The notes under the pieces were generated by a model, which worked only from the letters and a program-made list of their open reading frames with translations, made no database searches and had not been told where the DNA came from. A DNA stretch of 64,000 bases from Chionoecetes opilio. Taxonomy: Eukaryota > Arthropoda > Malacostraca > Decapoda > Majidae. Shown one piece after another: positions 23,800 through 34,614 of this stretch. The translations under genes and the position numbers were made by a program. How positions within the stretch are numbered: position 1 is the first letter of the stretch; every line of letters begins with the position of its first letter. Location of the stretch: assembly GCA_016584305.1 (NCBI GenBank), contig JACEEZ010007147.1:30874-94873 (forward strand), given 5' to 3'.

Positions 23800-24624
23800 A
23801 AATTTCAGTTTTTATCAACATTTTCCGTCATAACTTCTCATCAACAACTCAAACCTTAACTATATATCTAAATCATACGTTAAAAAAACCTAATTACACG
23901 CATGTATCATATCATACACGTGTCTTGTATTATAAGTTAAAAAAAAACCCATTTCTTTATCCTACCAAACACTTTATTTTCCTCCTCTCCTCTTTATTTT
24001 TCTCCTCTCACCTACATACACCATATTACTATTACTATACAACATTATACAGCTATATTCCCTATATACAGCACTTATTTTCCCTAAACATATCACATAG
24101 AGATGCTACAGCATCTCTTGACCACCCAAGATTGGTAATTTTTCTTTATTTAACTGAAATGTGTAGTTCGTACAAGTCTTGCGTGACGTCGGCTGCTCCA
24201 AAATGTAAACAAGGATGCCGGTACCAGTGTTGTAGGTATCGAAACTGGTCTTGGTCTCGAGACCAGTTTGATGTAGTCCTGGTCTTGTTTGATGTGGTCT
24301 TGGTCTTGGTCTCGAAGCTTCTGGTTGCGGAGTTTGGCTCGAAACCAGGTCGAGACCTGGGCAGGGATGCTCGAAAATCCCTCGTAAGGGACAACTTACG
24401 AGTGTATGGCTACAATAACCTTACGAGGGTGGGCTGAGGGAGATGCTCGTACCGAGCCATCACTCTCGTACGGTTATCGGTGGCCTCTGGGTGGGGAATA
24501 TAGGGATATTCTAGGGATATGTGTGGGGAAATTTTGCTGAACAATCACAGAGCAGCGCCGCGCATGACGCGGCTTTATCTAGCCAATCATCATGCTCTCA
24601 GCTGTCAGGGAGCCCGATAAATAA
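23800..24624. other. No recognised gene
   Basis: AT-rich sequence up to 24100, then a stretch with repeated GGTCTTGGTCTCGA-type phrases (24246-24330) that form partial palindromes. Nothing coding is recognised. Confidence 0.5.
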
Positions 24625-24880
24625 ATTTAAAGAGACTTCAAATGTCGCTGTTGTGCTAAAATCGGCCTCTTTCGGAAATCGTCCCGCGGACGCTTATTTA
24701 ACCTAAATAACTCTACAAAACTTAACACAAACCTATCATAAACCTTACCTAACCTAAACCAGACCTAAACATAACTTACCTAAACCTAAAAACTATGTTT
24801 GCCGGTGTTGAGCTAAGATCGGCTGATTTCCGAAATAGGGCCGATTTTAGCTCACTATCGCCAGAATGTTACGATAATAC
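24625..24880. mobile_element. MITE with AACCTAA-rich core
   Basis: The left arm GCTAAAATCGGCC...TTTCGGAAATC (24654-24682) is the inverted match of the right arm around 24806-24862 (GATTTCCGAAATAGGGCCGATTTTAGC). Between them lies a core of degenerate AACCTAA and ACCTTACCTAACC motifs. The core resembles the arthropod telomere unit (TTAGG) but is degenerate and bounded by inverted arms, so I call a MITE. Confidence 0.6.
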
Positions 24881-26242
24881 ATAGCTGCCACATTAGCCTT
24901 TCAGCGTAATATTCTCCCACTGATTACTAAAGAGACGTACCCAGGGTATAACCTTGATGCGCTGATCATAGGTTCGAGTCAAGCGTGCGTGCGTGCCCGA
25001 AATTAGTATCTATAGACCACTGCTGGCCCGCGCCGTACGTATGCCGTATCCGTGGCCCTGGCGGTACTCTGTTATAGTGGACGAGAACTGCGCGTTCGCT
25101 CTTTAGGTCAGACAAGACACACGGGGGGGGCTAACACCTCACTGTGACACACGTGACACTTGTGTGCAAGGATAGTATAACTTTATAATATCCTTGCTTG
25201 TGTGTATACGTGCGTGTGTACTACCTAGTACGTCAGACATTTGATACCACCACCACCACCGGATCATTATAGCGGCCAAACTTGTATGATGAACTATACG
25301 TTTTGATTCAAGAAGGCGACCGATTATTATTTATATATAGGTTTGCCCTGATATGAATTTATTACAAGTACTATAGGTATTGTATGTTAATATGATATAT
25401 ATGGGGTCAATGAAGCAATAAACACATCACATTTCAAACAGGCAAGCATGAATGGCTCTATAATACACAATAAACATAAAGTATAGTGATACAACTTGTA
25501 ATTTATTGTTTGTTGATCTCTAGCCGCTTCAAATTTCACTCCCTTGGGAGTTAAGGGTGTCCCGACCACCCTTAGCCTCGCGGTCCCGTAGCAAGTGAGA
25601 AAACGGTTTTGAGCATCTCCCTTAGAGGCGCTACGAGGTAAAAGTCCCTTAGGGTAATACTTACGGGCCCGTACTCTTTCGAGCATCTCTGCCCTGGTCC
25701 TTAAAAGTGCATCGCGGCGTAGGGAAGGTCCGAATTGATTATCATACACGGAGAAAAATCATGGCTGCTTCGATTCACGGTGCACCACACAGCGTTGTAC
25801 TGTCTATAGATACTGCCTGACTAGCTCTACGGTGATGATGCATGAGCTGAGCCCTGCAAGCACTGATAAGAGTGCTGCGAGTCGGAGAACATGCATGACG
25901 TGGCCATTCTCGCAGTGATAATCTCCGTTTGCACGCACGCATGTTTGCAGCTCTGTTCACCTCCGTGTATTTCATATATGTGTAGGCCTATGCAATCCCG
26001 CACCCTTGATACACATACACCACAGGTTTAGCTAGCTGGCTTGGAAAACGTAACCACAAAATTGCTATTTTCTATGTTTGTTTCTTCATGCCAACGAAGC
26101 AATGAAATCAGAAATATTTGACCTAGATGTTCTGTTGTTCACATATCAAATTTTGTAAATATATTTCCTCCCGTATACGTTACCCTTACCCCCCTTCTAC
26201 CAGAGCTCGTTAGTCGTTACATCGAGCACATCTGGCAGCAAG
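24881..26242. other. No recognised gene
   Basis: This contains a weak tRNA B-box-like phrase GGTTCGAGTC near 24971, a short (CCA)n run near 25247 and a minus-strand open stretch 25387-25749 with no family match that I can name. Confidence 0.4.
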
Positions 26243-26416
26243 GTTGCCAGGTGTACTAACCATAAAATATATTTTTGGCATTCACACTTTACTTGTTTGG
26301 CATTTCATTTTTCATCATAAGAAAATGAAATTCAATTGACGAATATTTCTGGCAAATTTCAAAATTTGTTGAGTAATTTCTGGCAAGAAATACAACAATT
26401 GGCAGGACCTGGCAAC
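26243..26416. mobile_element. Short MITE bounded by GTTGCCAGG
   Basis: It opens GTTGCCAGGTG and closes with the complement CCTGGCAAC at 26408-26416. The interior is AT-rich and carries repeated TTTGGCA and TTCTGGCAA phrases in opposite orientations. The same terminal 9-mer bounds a longer element at 52612-53734. Confidence 0.55.
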
Positions 26417-27129
26417 TCTGTCTGGCAGTGACATAGGACGTCGGGCACGGACAGTGAGGAATACTCATTGGATCACATTATGAGGAAGGAGAACATGAAA
26501 CGGCATGGAGCACAGGGACATCTAGGGCTATATTCAAGATTGCTCGTCAAATCCCGGCCGGTGGAGATTCTCCACCGTCGTACCTCCACTGGTGGCATCT
26601 ACAAGAAATGCCCGACCGGCGGATATTTGACAGTCGTACCAACACAAGCAGTGGCTGCAAAAGCAGTCGTACCAACACAAGCGAGTCCAAGGCTTTATCA
26701 GTATTTTGACTGTTTTACACCTATCTAATTCCTTTTACTAGCCTAATTTATCATTTCTGCCATTAAAATAATAGCTTTGTTAGTGTGGGCCTGAATGGGC
26801 TTGGGACGGGATGTACGTACATCTCATCCCAAGAACATGTGGCCAGCCGCCAAAAAGCAATATGGCGGACCACCACCACCACAGCCGCTCTCCTTCGTCA
26901 CCACTTCTCACAGCAATATTAGGCCTCCTGCACTTAATTTTACATTTATTATGACACGTGTGCATTCACAAGGTATGCATGTTACTCTCAACAGAACTGC
27001 AAGTGATAAAGAATTTTGTGGGAGTGTAAAGAAACGCTATAAGCGACTGCGACCGAGAACACTGTCTGGTTTTCCCTTCAAGGGGAACTCCAGAAGAGGG
27101 GTATGGTAACTGCATAAGAACGGAGGCGG

Positions 27130-28378
27130 TGAATAAAATAATGAAAAAATCATTCTTGAGGGCTGGGGCTGACCCGACGGAAGTGAGCTCACGGTACACG
27201 AGGCAGGTCCTGGTGTCCGTACTGAGGGGGGAGAAGCAGGAGCCATCAAGGAATTTGTTGATTGCACAGGCGGCGAGCCACAGCCTGGCCACGGCTGATC
27301 GCTACTACGACAAATCCTGTAAAGATAAGAGAGTTTGTACGGATCTCAAGGGAGATTAGAGAGGTTATGGTGGAAAGGAGGGTGGAAGAATGGATAAATT
27401 CCCAAGAATATCTCGATTCTCCCCCTCCTCTGTCCCCACAATCGTCCTTGGAAGAGATGGACTTCACGATGGACACCTCTCCCCTTCCTAGGACCACACA
27501 ATCTCCCTTGGGCCGGATGGACTCCCCGAGCGCCACTTCTCCCCATGAAGAGAGGTAGGTAGATGACCATAGATTATATTACGTATATTACATCTGCACA
27601 AAAAAAAAACCCAATGCATATATTCGATATATCTTTTAACATGTTAATATATTTTTATGCCTAACTTTTCATTTTAGGCAAGTTTCTCTGGAGGGCAAGG
27701 AATTCCCTGACCTTCAGCAACAGTTTGCGCCCTCACCTGAGCAAAGGTATGTAATCGAAATAAAAATATTAATATGATGATAATTTAAATTTAAAATAAT
27801 ATGTATTTATGCTTCTTGAACCGCGGTGATTATTTCCTTCAGAACCCACTTTCCGTCTGTGCCGTCCGGCACAGCAGAGCCGGAGCCAGAAATGGATCCG
27901 GAGCCCAGCCCTCTGGAAACCCTCCCGCCTAAAAAATACAGCAGCAGTCATATGAGGTATGTTAATAATATAGAGTTTACAATAATGATGTGCTAATTAT
28001 ATAATGTTTAGACATATATGTATAGTGACGAAATTTTTTAAATAATTTTATTTATATTTTCAGAACAGATCATGAAGCAGGAACCTTTTAAACTCAGTCA
28101 AGTCAACCAGTCAGCAGGAACCAGTCAATAGAACCAGCGCCCTGCCCACCTCCAAGAACTTGGACAGCTGAAAAGAGGTATGCTATAATAATAAGTACGG
28201 CTAACAATGATATGATACTCATGTATAGATACACTTATAAAATGACTAGAAAATGTTAGTTATTCTTGTTTAAACTTTTGTTTTATTCGTATATTTTCAG
28301 AACACGTCCTGAAGCAGGATTGTTAAATGAACCAGTTTCCTGCCCACCTCCTTTAAGACCTAGAAGAGCTGAAAAGAG
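27130..28378 (+). CDS. Multi-exon gene fragment with repeated symmetric exons
   Basis: The first exon part (27130-27554) ends SPHEER at a donor GTAGGT. Its upstream frame reads HSLATADRYYDKS, which faintly resembles the end of tyrosine recombinases; one frameshift near 27320 separates it from the Pro/Ser-rich tail. Four further exons follow with AG/GT borders: 27678-27746, 27843-27956, 28064-28177 and 28301-28378 (69, 114, 114 and 78 bases). All are multiples of three and all split an Arg codon as AG|R, so all are phase 2. The last two are obvious duplicates (GAAGCAGGA...TGCCCACCTCC...GCTGAAAAGAG). One in-frame TAA sits in 28064-28177. The product would be a Pro/Glu-rich extension. Function is unknown; I see no downstream exon. 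Confidence 0.45.
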
Positions 28379-28399
28379 GTATGCTATAATAATAAGTAC

Positions 28400-28587
28400 G
28401 GATTGGAGTACGTGATTGGTCGGGGAAGTTTTAAAACTGTTTGTCATTGGCTGGTGACTAATGATGAGATTGATGACGTCATTACTCGTCTTAGCCAGTC
28501 AGCGCCTTCCCACGCGTTTACAACCGACCGAAGGAGGCTTGTAGCTTCCGTCGTAAGGAAAAAAAATTATCTCGGTAGTCGGGAGAG
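28400..28587 (+). promoter_or_regulatory. Possible promoter: inverted CCAAT boxes and a CRE
   Basis: GTGATTGGTCGG at 28410 and TCATTGGCTGG at 28444 are inverted CCAAT boxes, and GATGACGTCATT at 28472 contains the palindromic cAMP-response element TGACGTCA. They lie just upstream of an ATG at 28588. No TATA box is clear. Such clusters are typical of CpG-type promoters; here it might drive the transposon gene that follows. Confidence 0.35.
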
Positions 28588-28770
28588 ATGGCCGTTGCTG
28601 GCGATACGACCTTTGTTGCTGGCTTCCCGCCCTGGGCAGACATTCAGAGAGAGTTAAAGGGCACGGTGTTTAGCTTAACTAACTTCCTCTATTTCTACAC
28701 CCCGGAGCTCGGGGGGATTCTGGTACGAGATATGGCAGTGGCACTACGGTGTCGCTATGGGCTTCGATAG
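28588..28770 (+). CDS. Small open frame of unknown function
   Basis: A 60-codon frame starts ATGGCCGTTGCTGG (MAVAGDTTFVAGFPP) and ends at TAG. It lies directly after the CCAAT/CRE cluster. I recognise no domain. It may be the first exon of a longer gene or chance. Confidence 0.25.
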   Translation: MAVAGDTTFVAGFPPWADIQRELKGTVFSLTNFLYFYTPELGGILVRDMAVALRCRYGLR

Positions 28771-28959
28771 CTGATTGGCTGAGCGAGTACAATGAAGCCA
28801 CAGCCTCGCCAGCGAATCACATAGTATTTCTCAAAAAGTTTCACCCAATCACAAGGCTTCCACGCTCTCAGCTGTGTTTACAAATTTATCATCCACACCA
28901 AAATGCTCCCCCCTTTTTTCCTTCCTCCTCCTCCACCTCCTAACCTTTTCTTAAAAGCA

Positions 28960-29020
28960 GTTGGTAGTAGTTGTAGTAGTGGCAGCAGTAATAGTATAAT
29001 AGTAGCAGCAGTAATAAGCC
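28960..29020. repeat. (GTA)n/(GCA)n trinucleotide run
   Basis: Degenerate GTAGTAGTTGTAGTAGTGGCA and AGTAGCAGCAGTAATA units. It is a simple repeat with no coding call. Confidence 0.7.
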
Positions 29021-29049
29021 GTGTTTTTATCGTCAAGCCCCCGTCTTGG

Positions 29050-29440
29050 ATTACGAAGACCACTCCAATGGAAACCCAAAGGGCCCAGCTGGACGCTTGG
29101 GCCCTCCCAAAGACCCACGTGGCCGTGGCCCACCAAGACCGGGTGGCCATCGGGACCCCTCCCCAAGGAGGCTCCGGAGGAGGAGGGTTTGCACCCTTTT
29201 GAGACGCAATGGTGCCGGGGTTAGAGGTCGGGTGGTCAAGAAAGTTCTCTGTGGGGACGACGTTCGGGCCCACTTCTGGCCAGTCCGAGGAAAGCCGGAA
29301 TCCGGCCCCGGGACACAGAGCATCGGCCCCGACATAATGGGGCCGGTCTCTGAAGAAGAGCTGGCGAAGTCCTGGCGGCGACCCTGAGAGGGACGGCCCC
29401 CGGGGCCCGACGGCCGGGTTACCGCGACGTCGGAGACCTC
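29050..29440 (+). pseudogene. Non-LTR retrotransposon fragment (pre-RT region)
   Basis: Across two frames the plus strand reads RRNGAGVRGRVVKKVL, then GPVSEEELAKSWRR and PPGPDGRVT. The last two match the block just before the reverse transcriptase domain of R2-like and similar LINEs, where I/V-S-x-E-E-I is followed by PGPDG. The rest of the RT is missing. The match is short. Confidence 0.45.
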
Positions 29441-29520
29441 GGGAGTTCCAAACTCTTAAGCCCGGTTCCCACCTTCCCGTTTGTACGGCCACCGTTCCCC
29501 GCTCACCGCACAAAAATGAC

Positions 29521-29580
29521 GTCAACATAAAAGACGGCCGCACAGTGCGGCATCAGTTGGCTGCCGCCTGGCGCCGTCTT
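29521..29580. other. Inverted repeat before the Harbinger start codon
   Basis: AAAAGACGGC and GCCGTCTTTT are exact complements separated by about 33 bases that themselves contain GCCGCACAGTGCGGC. It lies 10 bp before the ATG at 29590. It may be a subterminal or regulatory structure of the transposon. Confidence 0.45.
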
Positions 29581-29961
29581 TTGTAAACATGGCCGCGCAG
29601 CTGAGAGACATGACGATGAGGACTATTTATATCTTGCTGCCGCTGGTTTTATGCAGGCAGCTGGTGTGCAGATAGGCCAGTGAGGAGGAGGAGAAGGGTA
29701 TGGTCACGCCCAACTGCTTCTTGAGAGGCCCTTCGTGGGGGAACACAAGGGTTCTGATGGAGATGGAAAAGACGATGACCCAACATCATTCCATGGGGCA
29801 TATAGAATGACCCCAGCCACCTTTGACGAGCTTCTGGCGCTATTTTGGCCCCCACATTGTGAAGCAGACCACCAACTTCAGGGATCCTGTGGGTGTATCA
29901 GAGCGCCTTGGAATTACACTAAGGTATGTTGATTTTAATTCCTAAAATATTGGAGTATTGG

Positions 29962-30691
29962 CAGTGGCGTCACCCGGAAAAAAAAATTGGGGGGGGCTTT
30001 AGCCCCGGGGTGGTGATGGGCGAGCGCAGCGAGCCTATCCAGCAGGGGGGTCGGGGGATAATTTTGAAGATTAATCAGTTCCAGGGTAATTGTGAGGCCC
30101 AAAAAAGAGAAGAAAGTGGAATTAAGCTTTAATTACATGACACATAAATTAATAGAGTTATACAGGGCACATACAATATTAATAAATATGATAATTTGAA
30201 GAAAATTTTTATTCTGTTTATAAAAAAATAATAAATTTCCCATTTTTTCTCTCCACTAACAAACAAAAAGGGAAATTTGCACAATGTATTTTTTTGGGTT
30301 TTTTTCTCCAGTAAGGTTTTATCTTGATAATGAAAAAAATATATAAATATAAACTTACAATATATTCAAGGTATTTCCCTTATTGCACAAAAACAGGTAC
30401 ATGGGATACTGTAGTTAAACAAGATAAAGTACATGATCATGATAAAGTAACTAAAAGCCGAATATACTTAGTAATTTCAAGGTTTGTTAGCAAACATATT
30501 TCAACATCAAACCAATTTTTCTATAAAAGTGTGAAAAATAAGGTTTTGCTCTGGCAGGGAAAAATTTGGGGATAAATATTCCTTTTTATTGTTTTTGGGT
30601 AGCAGGCTACTAGCAGCAATTTTGGGGGGGCTGAGTCCTTGATTTGGGGGGGGCTAAGTCCCCCTTAGCCCCCCCGCGGGGGACGCCACTG
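29962..30691. mobile_element. hAT-type MITE, 730 bp
   Basis: The ends are CAGTGGCGTCACCCGG (left) and CAGTGGCGTCCCCCG (right, other strand). It is flanked by an exact 8-bp duplication AGTATTGG at 29954-29961 and 30692-30699. An 8-bp duplication and CAG-type termini indicate the hAT superfamily. No transposase is inside, so it is non-autonomous. It sits 38 bases into the first Harbinger intron. Confidence 0.85.
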
Positions 30692-30754
30692 AGTATTGGT
30701 GTAGTTTGACAATGATTAATGAACAGCAAGTAGGTATGATTGTCCCAGTGTCCC

Positions 30755-31745
30755 CAGTTCCACAAGGGGAGTTCCACAAGGGTCTGTTTTGGGCCCATTA
30801 CTATTTTTGTTTTACATCAACGCCCTGGATAGTGGGATTAGCAGTGATACAGCAATTTTTGCTGATGATACTAAGTTAGGTGGGATTATTGGTCACAGTC
30901 TGACGAAACATATTGCAGGGAACTTAGATAAACTTAACGAGTGGGAGTCAGATGGCAGATGGAATTTAATATTGATAAATGTAGCGTTATGAATGTTGGT
31001 AGAAAAAACCCCTGGTAATAGATACACCATAAGCAATGTATCGCTGAAAAGATCAGAAGGTGAAAAAGATCTTGGAGTGAGGGTGAGCCCAGACCTCCGA
31101 CCTAGGAAAACAATGTATTGAGGCCAGAAATAGAGCTAATAGAGTATTAGGTTTTCATTACCAGAAGTGTTAAAAGTAGAAGTGCGGAAGTTATTCTAAA
31201 GCTTTATCTGGCTCTAGTCAGGCCTTACCTAGACTATGCAGTCAGTTTTGGCTCCATATTACAGGATGGATATAGTGTTGTTAGAAAAAGTGCAGAGAAG
31301 GAGGGACCAAAATGATACAAGGGATGCGTAACTTTAGTTATGAGAGGAGATTGAAGTTATTAAAATTACACTCACTCGAGAGACGCAGAGTAAGGGGTGA
31401 TTGATAGAAGTTTTAAGGGATAAAGGGATTTAATAAAGGAGAGGTAGGAAAAGTTCTTACGGCTTTTAACCAGGGTAGAACAAGAAGTAACGGATTCAAG
31501 CTGGAAAAGCGTAGATTTAGAAAGGAAATAGGGAAAAACTGGTTCACAAATAGGGTGGTGAATGAGTGGAATGGTCTCAGTAGACAGGTAGTTAGTGCGG
31601 AGTCATTAGGGAGCTTTAAAGGGGAGCTGGATAGGTTCATGGATGGGGATGAAAGGTGGATGTAGGTAGTGTTAGGTGACAGGAACTACCACGTGTAGGC
31701 CTCGCGGCCTCTTGTAGCTTCCTTATTTTCTTATGTTCTTATGTT
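30755..31745 (+). pseudogene. LINE (non-LTR) reverse transcriptase, 5'-truncated
   Basis: It reads VPQGSVLGPLLFLFYINAL (about 30770-30830), then the RT catalytic motif FADDTKLGG near 30857, followed by the LNEW block and, in later frames, EKDLGVRVS, RNFSYERRLKLL and VVNEWNGLS. The 3' end has CACGTGTAGGCCTCGCGGCC and the tail TTATTTTCTTATGTTCTTATG. Multiple frameshifts are present. The endonuclease and most of the fingers are missing because the copy is 5'-truncated. Several solo 3' ends elsewhere in the window come from this family. Confidence 0.8.
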
Positions 31746-31764
31746 ATAGAACTCGCTATTGGAA

Positions 31765-31990
31765 GTATTTTAAACCTAAAAGCCTTTAAAAACCTAAAAC
31801 AGGGCCAAAACTATGAAATCAGCCTTTTTTAGGTTTTTTAAAAAGTTAAAACTATAAAATTGCCTCTTTTTTTTAACTTTAAACCAAAAAAACTATATTT
31901 TCTGGGTTCTAAAGCCCTTAAAAAAACCATAAAGGCAGATTTTATAGTTTTGGCACTTTTCAAAGATGTTTTTAGGTGCTTTTAGAGCAA
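31765..31990. mobile_element. Foldback element, short AT-rich arms
   Basis: AACCTAAAACAGGGCCAAAACTAT (about 31790) faces the inverted AAACTATAAAATCTGCC/GGCAGATTTTATAGTTTTGGC (about 31936-31960). Lys/Leu-like AAACCT and AGGTTT phrases continue outward. The TTAACGGTTAACG-type cluster at 32020-32140 follows directly. Confidence 0.45.
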
Positions 31991-32019
31991 AAACTTATTT
32001 TTTTTTCTAGAATAAAAAT

Positions 32020-32140
32020 TAACGTTAACGGTTTATCGATAACTTCCGTTAATTTTTAAAAAATTTAAAACTGATTAACGGTTATCGAAAAAAATTTTTT
32101 GGATAACGGATTAACGGTTAACGAAGTTAACTTTTTGATT
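32020..32140. repeat. TTAACGGTTATCG motif cluster
   Basis: GTTAACGG, GTTATCGA, CCGTTAA and similar 7-8-mers recur many times in 120 bases in both directions. Such dense subterminal motifs are typical transposase-binding arrays of MITE ends, but the bounding ends are not resolved. Confidence 0.5.
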
Positions 32141-32219
32141 AACGGCGCCCCCCCCGCTTTTTTAACCCTTCACCCCCAGATCTTTTTTTGCTATAAAAAA
32201 TTATCTGTTTTTACTGTTA

Positions 32220-32815
32220 GCCATAAAAATGGTATTTTTTATAGGGGTTTGCCCATACTCTCCCATTCCCCCAAACAAGCTTGGGGGACCTGTGCTAATG
32301 CACGGTTTTCGGGTGGGGAACAAATTATGTGTCGGAAACACGTAATGAAAGTTGTGTAGGGGGGTAAAATTCCCTAGATCTAGGGTAATTTTCTTATATC
32401 TAGAGAAATTTGTCTAACCAAAATTAATCTAACCTTAGCGGGGAGCTTGACCGAAACCTAACCTAACCAAATTTAACCAAAAACTAAACAAATTAAACCC
32501 AAAACCTAAACCAAATCTAACCTACCCTAACCTCTACCAAATCTAGCCTAACCTCTTAGCTGGTTGGGGGGGTTCTCGACACTTCGGTCATCATTCTGTG
32601 AGGATCGTCAGGTTCACACGTCTCTGGACTCAGAAGAAATCCAATGAATTTTCCCAAGATCTGGGGAATTTTTTCAACACCCCTAACTCAAAAACGATGT
32701 GGTTGCGACGCATATTTTGTACCCCAGCCAAATATCCTGCATTCCCCCAGGTCCCCAAGCTTGTTTTGTGGGAGGGGGGGGTTTATGGGCAAAACACTAG
32801 AATAATACCCATAAA
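32220..32815. mobile_element. Foldback element with CCTAACC core
   Basis: The left arm (32220-32410) and right arm (about 32640-32815) are inverted copies, e.g. CCCCCAAACAAGCTTGGGGGACCTG versus CAGGTCCCCAAGCTTGTTTTGTGGG, and TCCCTAGATCTAGGG versus CCCAAGATCTGGGG. The roughly 230-bp core is rich in CCTAACC and AACCTAA. It is one of three elements in the window with this core type. Confidence 0.65.
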
Positions 32816-32849
32816 ATTACGAAATGACTGAATATGCCAAATTAGCGGA

Positions 32850-33300
32850 GGGTGGGGGGGAGAGCGATACTTAGTGCGATACTGCGATATTTATCGCACC
32901 GCCAAAAAAAGTATCGCAGTATCGCAAAGCATAGCAAAGTAGCGGAGTATAAGTATCGCAACTTAAGTATCGCTTAAATTTCCCGCGATACTTTAAAAGA
33001 CTACCTTAAACAAAAGTTTTTCAACGGCAATGCGCATAGATTTGGCGTGGTGTAAAAATAAATATATTACAATGATTTAATGTGCCTAAACTGTAGTATA
33101 AGTAATATAGATCTTTTTTTGGCTAATACAGTGTTTTCTTAGGTAGCAAAGTATCGCAAAGTTAATTCTTTGGTATCGCAGTATCGCTGCGATACTATCG
33201 CTTTAAGAAAAAGTATCGGTAGCTTAGTATCGCAGTATCACGTACCGTTTTAAGAAAATCCGAAAAAGTAGCGGAGTATCGCATATCGAACTAGCGGGGA
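32850..33300. repeat. GTATCGCAGTATCGC motif cluster
   Basis: GTATCGC, GCGATAC and GCGGAGTAT-type motifs occur more than a dozen times on both strands. The left part (CGATACTTAGTGCGATACTG) and right part (AGTATCGCATATCG) face each other. I read it as subterminal repeats of a MITE, sitting in the first Harbinger intron. Confidence 0.6.
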
Positions 33301-33699
33301 AAAAGTTTTAGTGTTCTGGGAAAAGCAGAAATTGTTGTGTCCAAAAATTAAATAGGTAGCTTTTATTCTTCTTTTTCATATATTAACAGTGGAAATGCCT
33401 AAAATTTCCACGTCGAATAGAACCTACAATAAAAGGTGTACTCATATAAATGAATAAATATATCTTTTACAGATATTTGGCTACAGGCATGAGCCAGAGA
33501 GATGTGGCGCGGCACTTCTGTGTGGGACGCGCCACTGTGTGTAAGATCATCCAGGAAGTGTGTCAGGCGATATGGGAGGTTGGTGCTCCACTGTTAATGG
33601 CAAAACCCACCACTGAGGATTGAAGGAAATTGCAGGGGAAATTTCCCAACAATCAGTGGAACTTCCCACATTGTCTGGGTAAGTATGCGAAAAACCCTT

Positions 33700-33850
33700 T
33701 GTATTATAAAAATATATATATAATTATATATATATATTATTTTATATATATAATTATATTTATAAAAATATATATATATATATATATAGTTATATATATA
33801 TATAAAAAAAAATTATATTTTATATATATATATAATATAATTTTTTTTGT
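33700..33850. repeat. (TA)n microsatellite
   Basis: Long TATATATA runs with short interruptions, ending in (GT)n near 33849. It lies in the second Harbinger intron. Confidence 0.9.
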
Positions 33851-33894
33851 GTGTGTGTGTGCGTGCCTGTAGGTATCTGTATGTAAAATCTATC

Positions 33895-34240
33895 TATCTA
33901 CTATTGCCTTAGTGTTGTGTGGGCTAGCCACAACCTGTACATATCTGCAGGCCCTGGTTCAAATCTGGGCCAGGGCAAGTCGGCGGCCAGCAAAACCCAG
34001 CTCCTTCACATTCAACCTTTTTTTCGAGGATGTTGGATATATGGGTACCTGGGAAAACCTAGGGAAGGTATCTATGGTAACACGGATGTCACACTAGCCC
34101 TGTGCCCGGGGGTTCTAAACTCACCACAGCAGGCTCAAGGGCTAATACCATGGAGATGAGAACCGAGGCCACGCACAGCATAGTGTGTGGCCCCATCTTT
34201 ATTTTTACCTGTACTATCTTATCTATATACTCTAGATTAA
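33895..34240 (+). mobile_element. tRNA-derived SINE
   Basis: The head has a tRNA-like promoter: TAGTGTTGTGTGGGCTAGCC, then GGTTCAAATCT at 33956-33966 as the B box. The body follows with CAGGGCAAGTCGGCGGCC, CACATTCAACC and GGGTACCTGGGAAAACC. It ends near the CCATCTTTATTTTTACC phrase. It is non-coding, transcribed by RNA polymerase III in the general case and mobilised by a LINE. Confidence 0.65.
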
Positions 34241-34284
34241 CCTGATACCAGTGTGACGCTATAAAAAAATCCTGGGGTACATGA

Positions 34285-34400
34285 GAACATAATAACATAA
34301 GGAAGCTACAAGAGGTCGTGAGACCTACACGTGGTAATTCATCCTACTTAACACTACCTTTCATCCTCATCCATGAAATTGTCTACCCTCCTAATAAAAA
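34285..34400 (-). mobile_element. LINE 3' end fragment, reversed
   Basis: GAGAACATAATAACATAAGGAAGC...GACCTACACGTGG...CATCCTCATCCATGAAATTG is the reverse complement of the tail of the LINE at 31600-31745. Only the 3' part is kept. Confidence 0.75.
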
Positions 34401-34614
34401 CCCCCTACGTACAGTTTGTTGGTCATAGCGAAAAACCGGTTTATAAAAAAAACCCAGAATAAGAAGCGAATTTGACCTGTTGTATAGTTTATTAAGTAGT
34501 CGTTTCAGGCAATATCCGGCTATCCGGCCGGATAGTCCAATATTTCAAGTATGGCCGGATATCGGATAGTAAAACAACAGGTTGGATATCCGGTACAGCT
34601 CAAATATATATATA

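Noticed and set aside
24960..25010. tRNA or SINE suggested by GGTTCGAGTC
   Set aside because: No convincing A box upstream and no SINE body; only a single 10-base match.
28878..29543. 221-codon minus-strand open frame
   Set aside because: It is antisense to a non-LTR pre-RT fragment whose motifs (EEELAKSW, PGPDG) are on the plus strand; the high GC makes the shadow frame open.
32440..32560. Telomeric repeat array (CCTAA)n
   Set aside because: Units are degenerate, short and bounded by inverted arms; no long run of perfect units.
33630..33872. Plus-strand frame running into the (TA)n tract
   Set aside because: The first part is Harbinger exon 2 out of frame; the rest is translated microsatellite.
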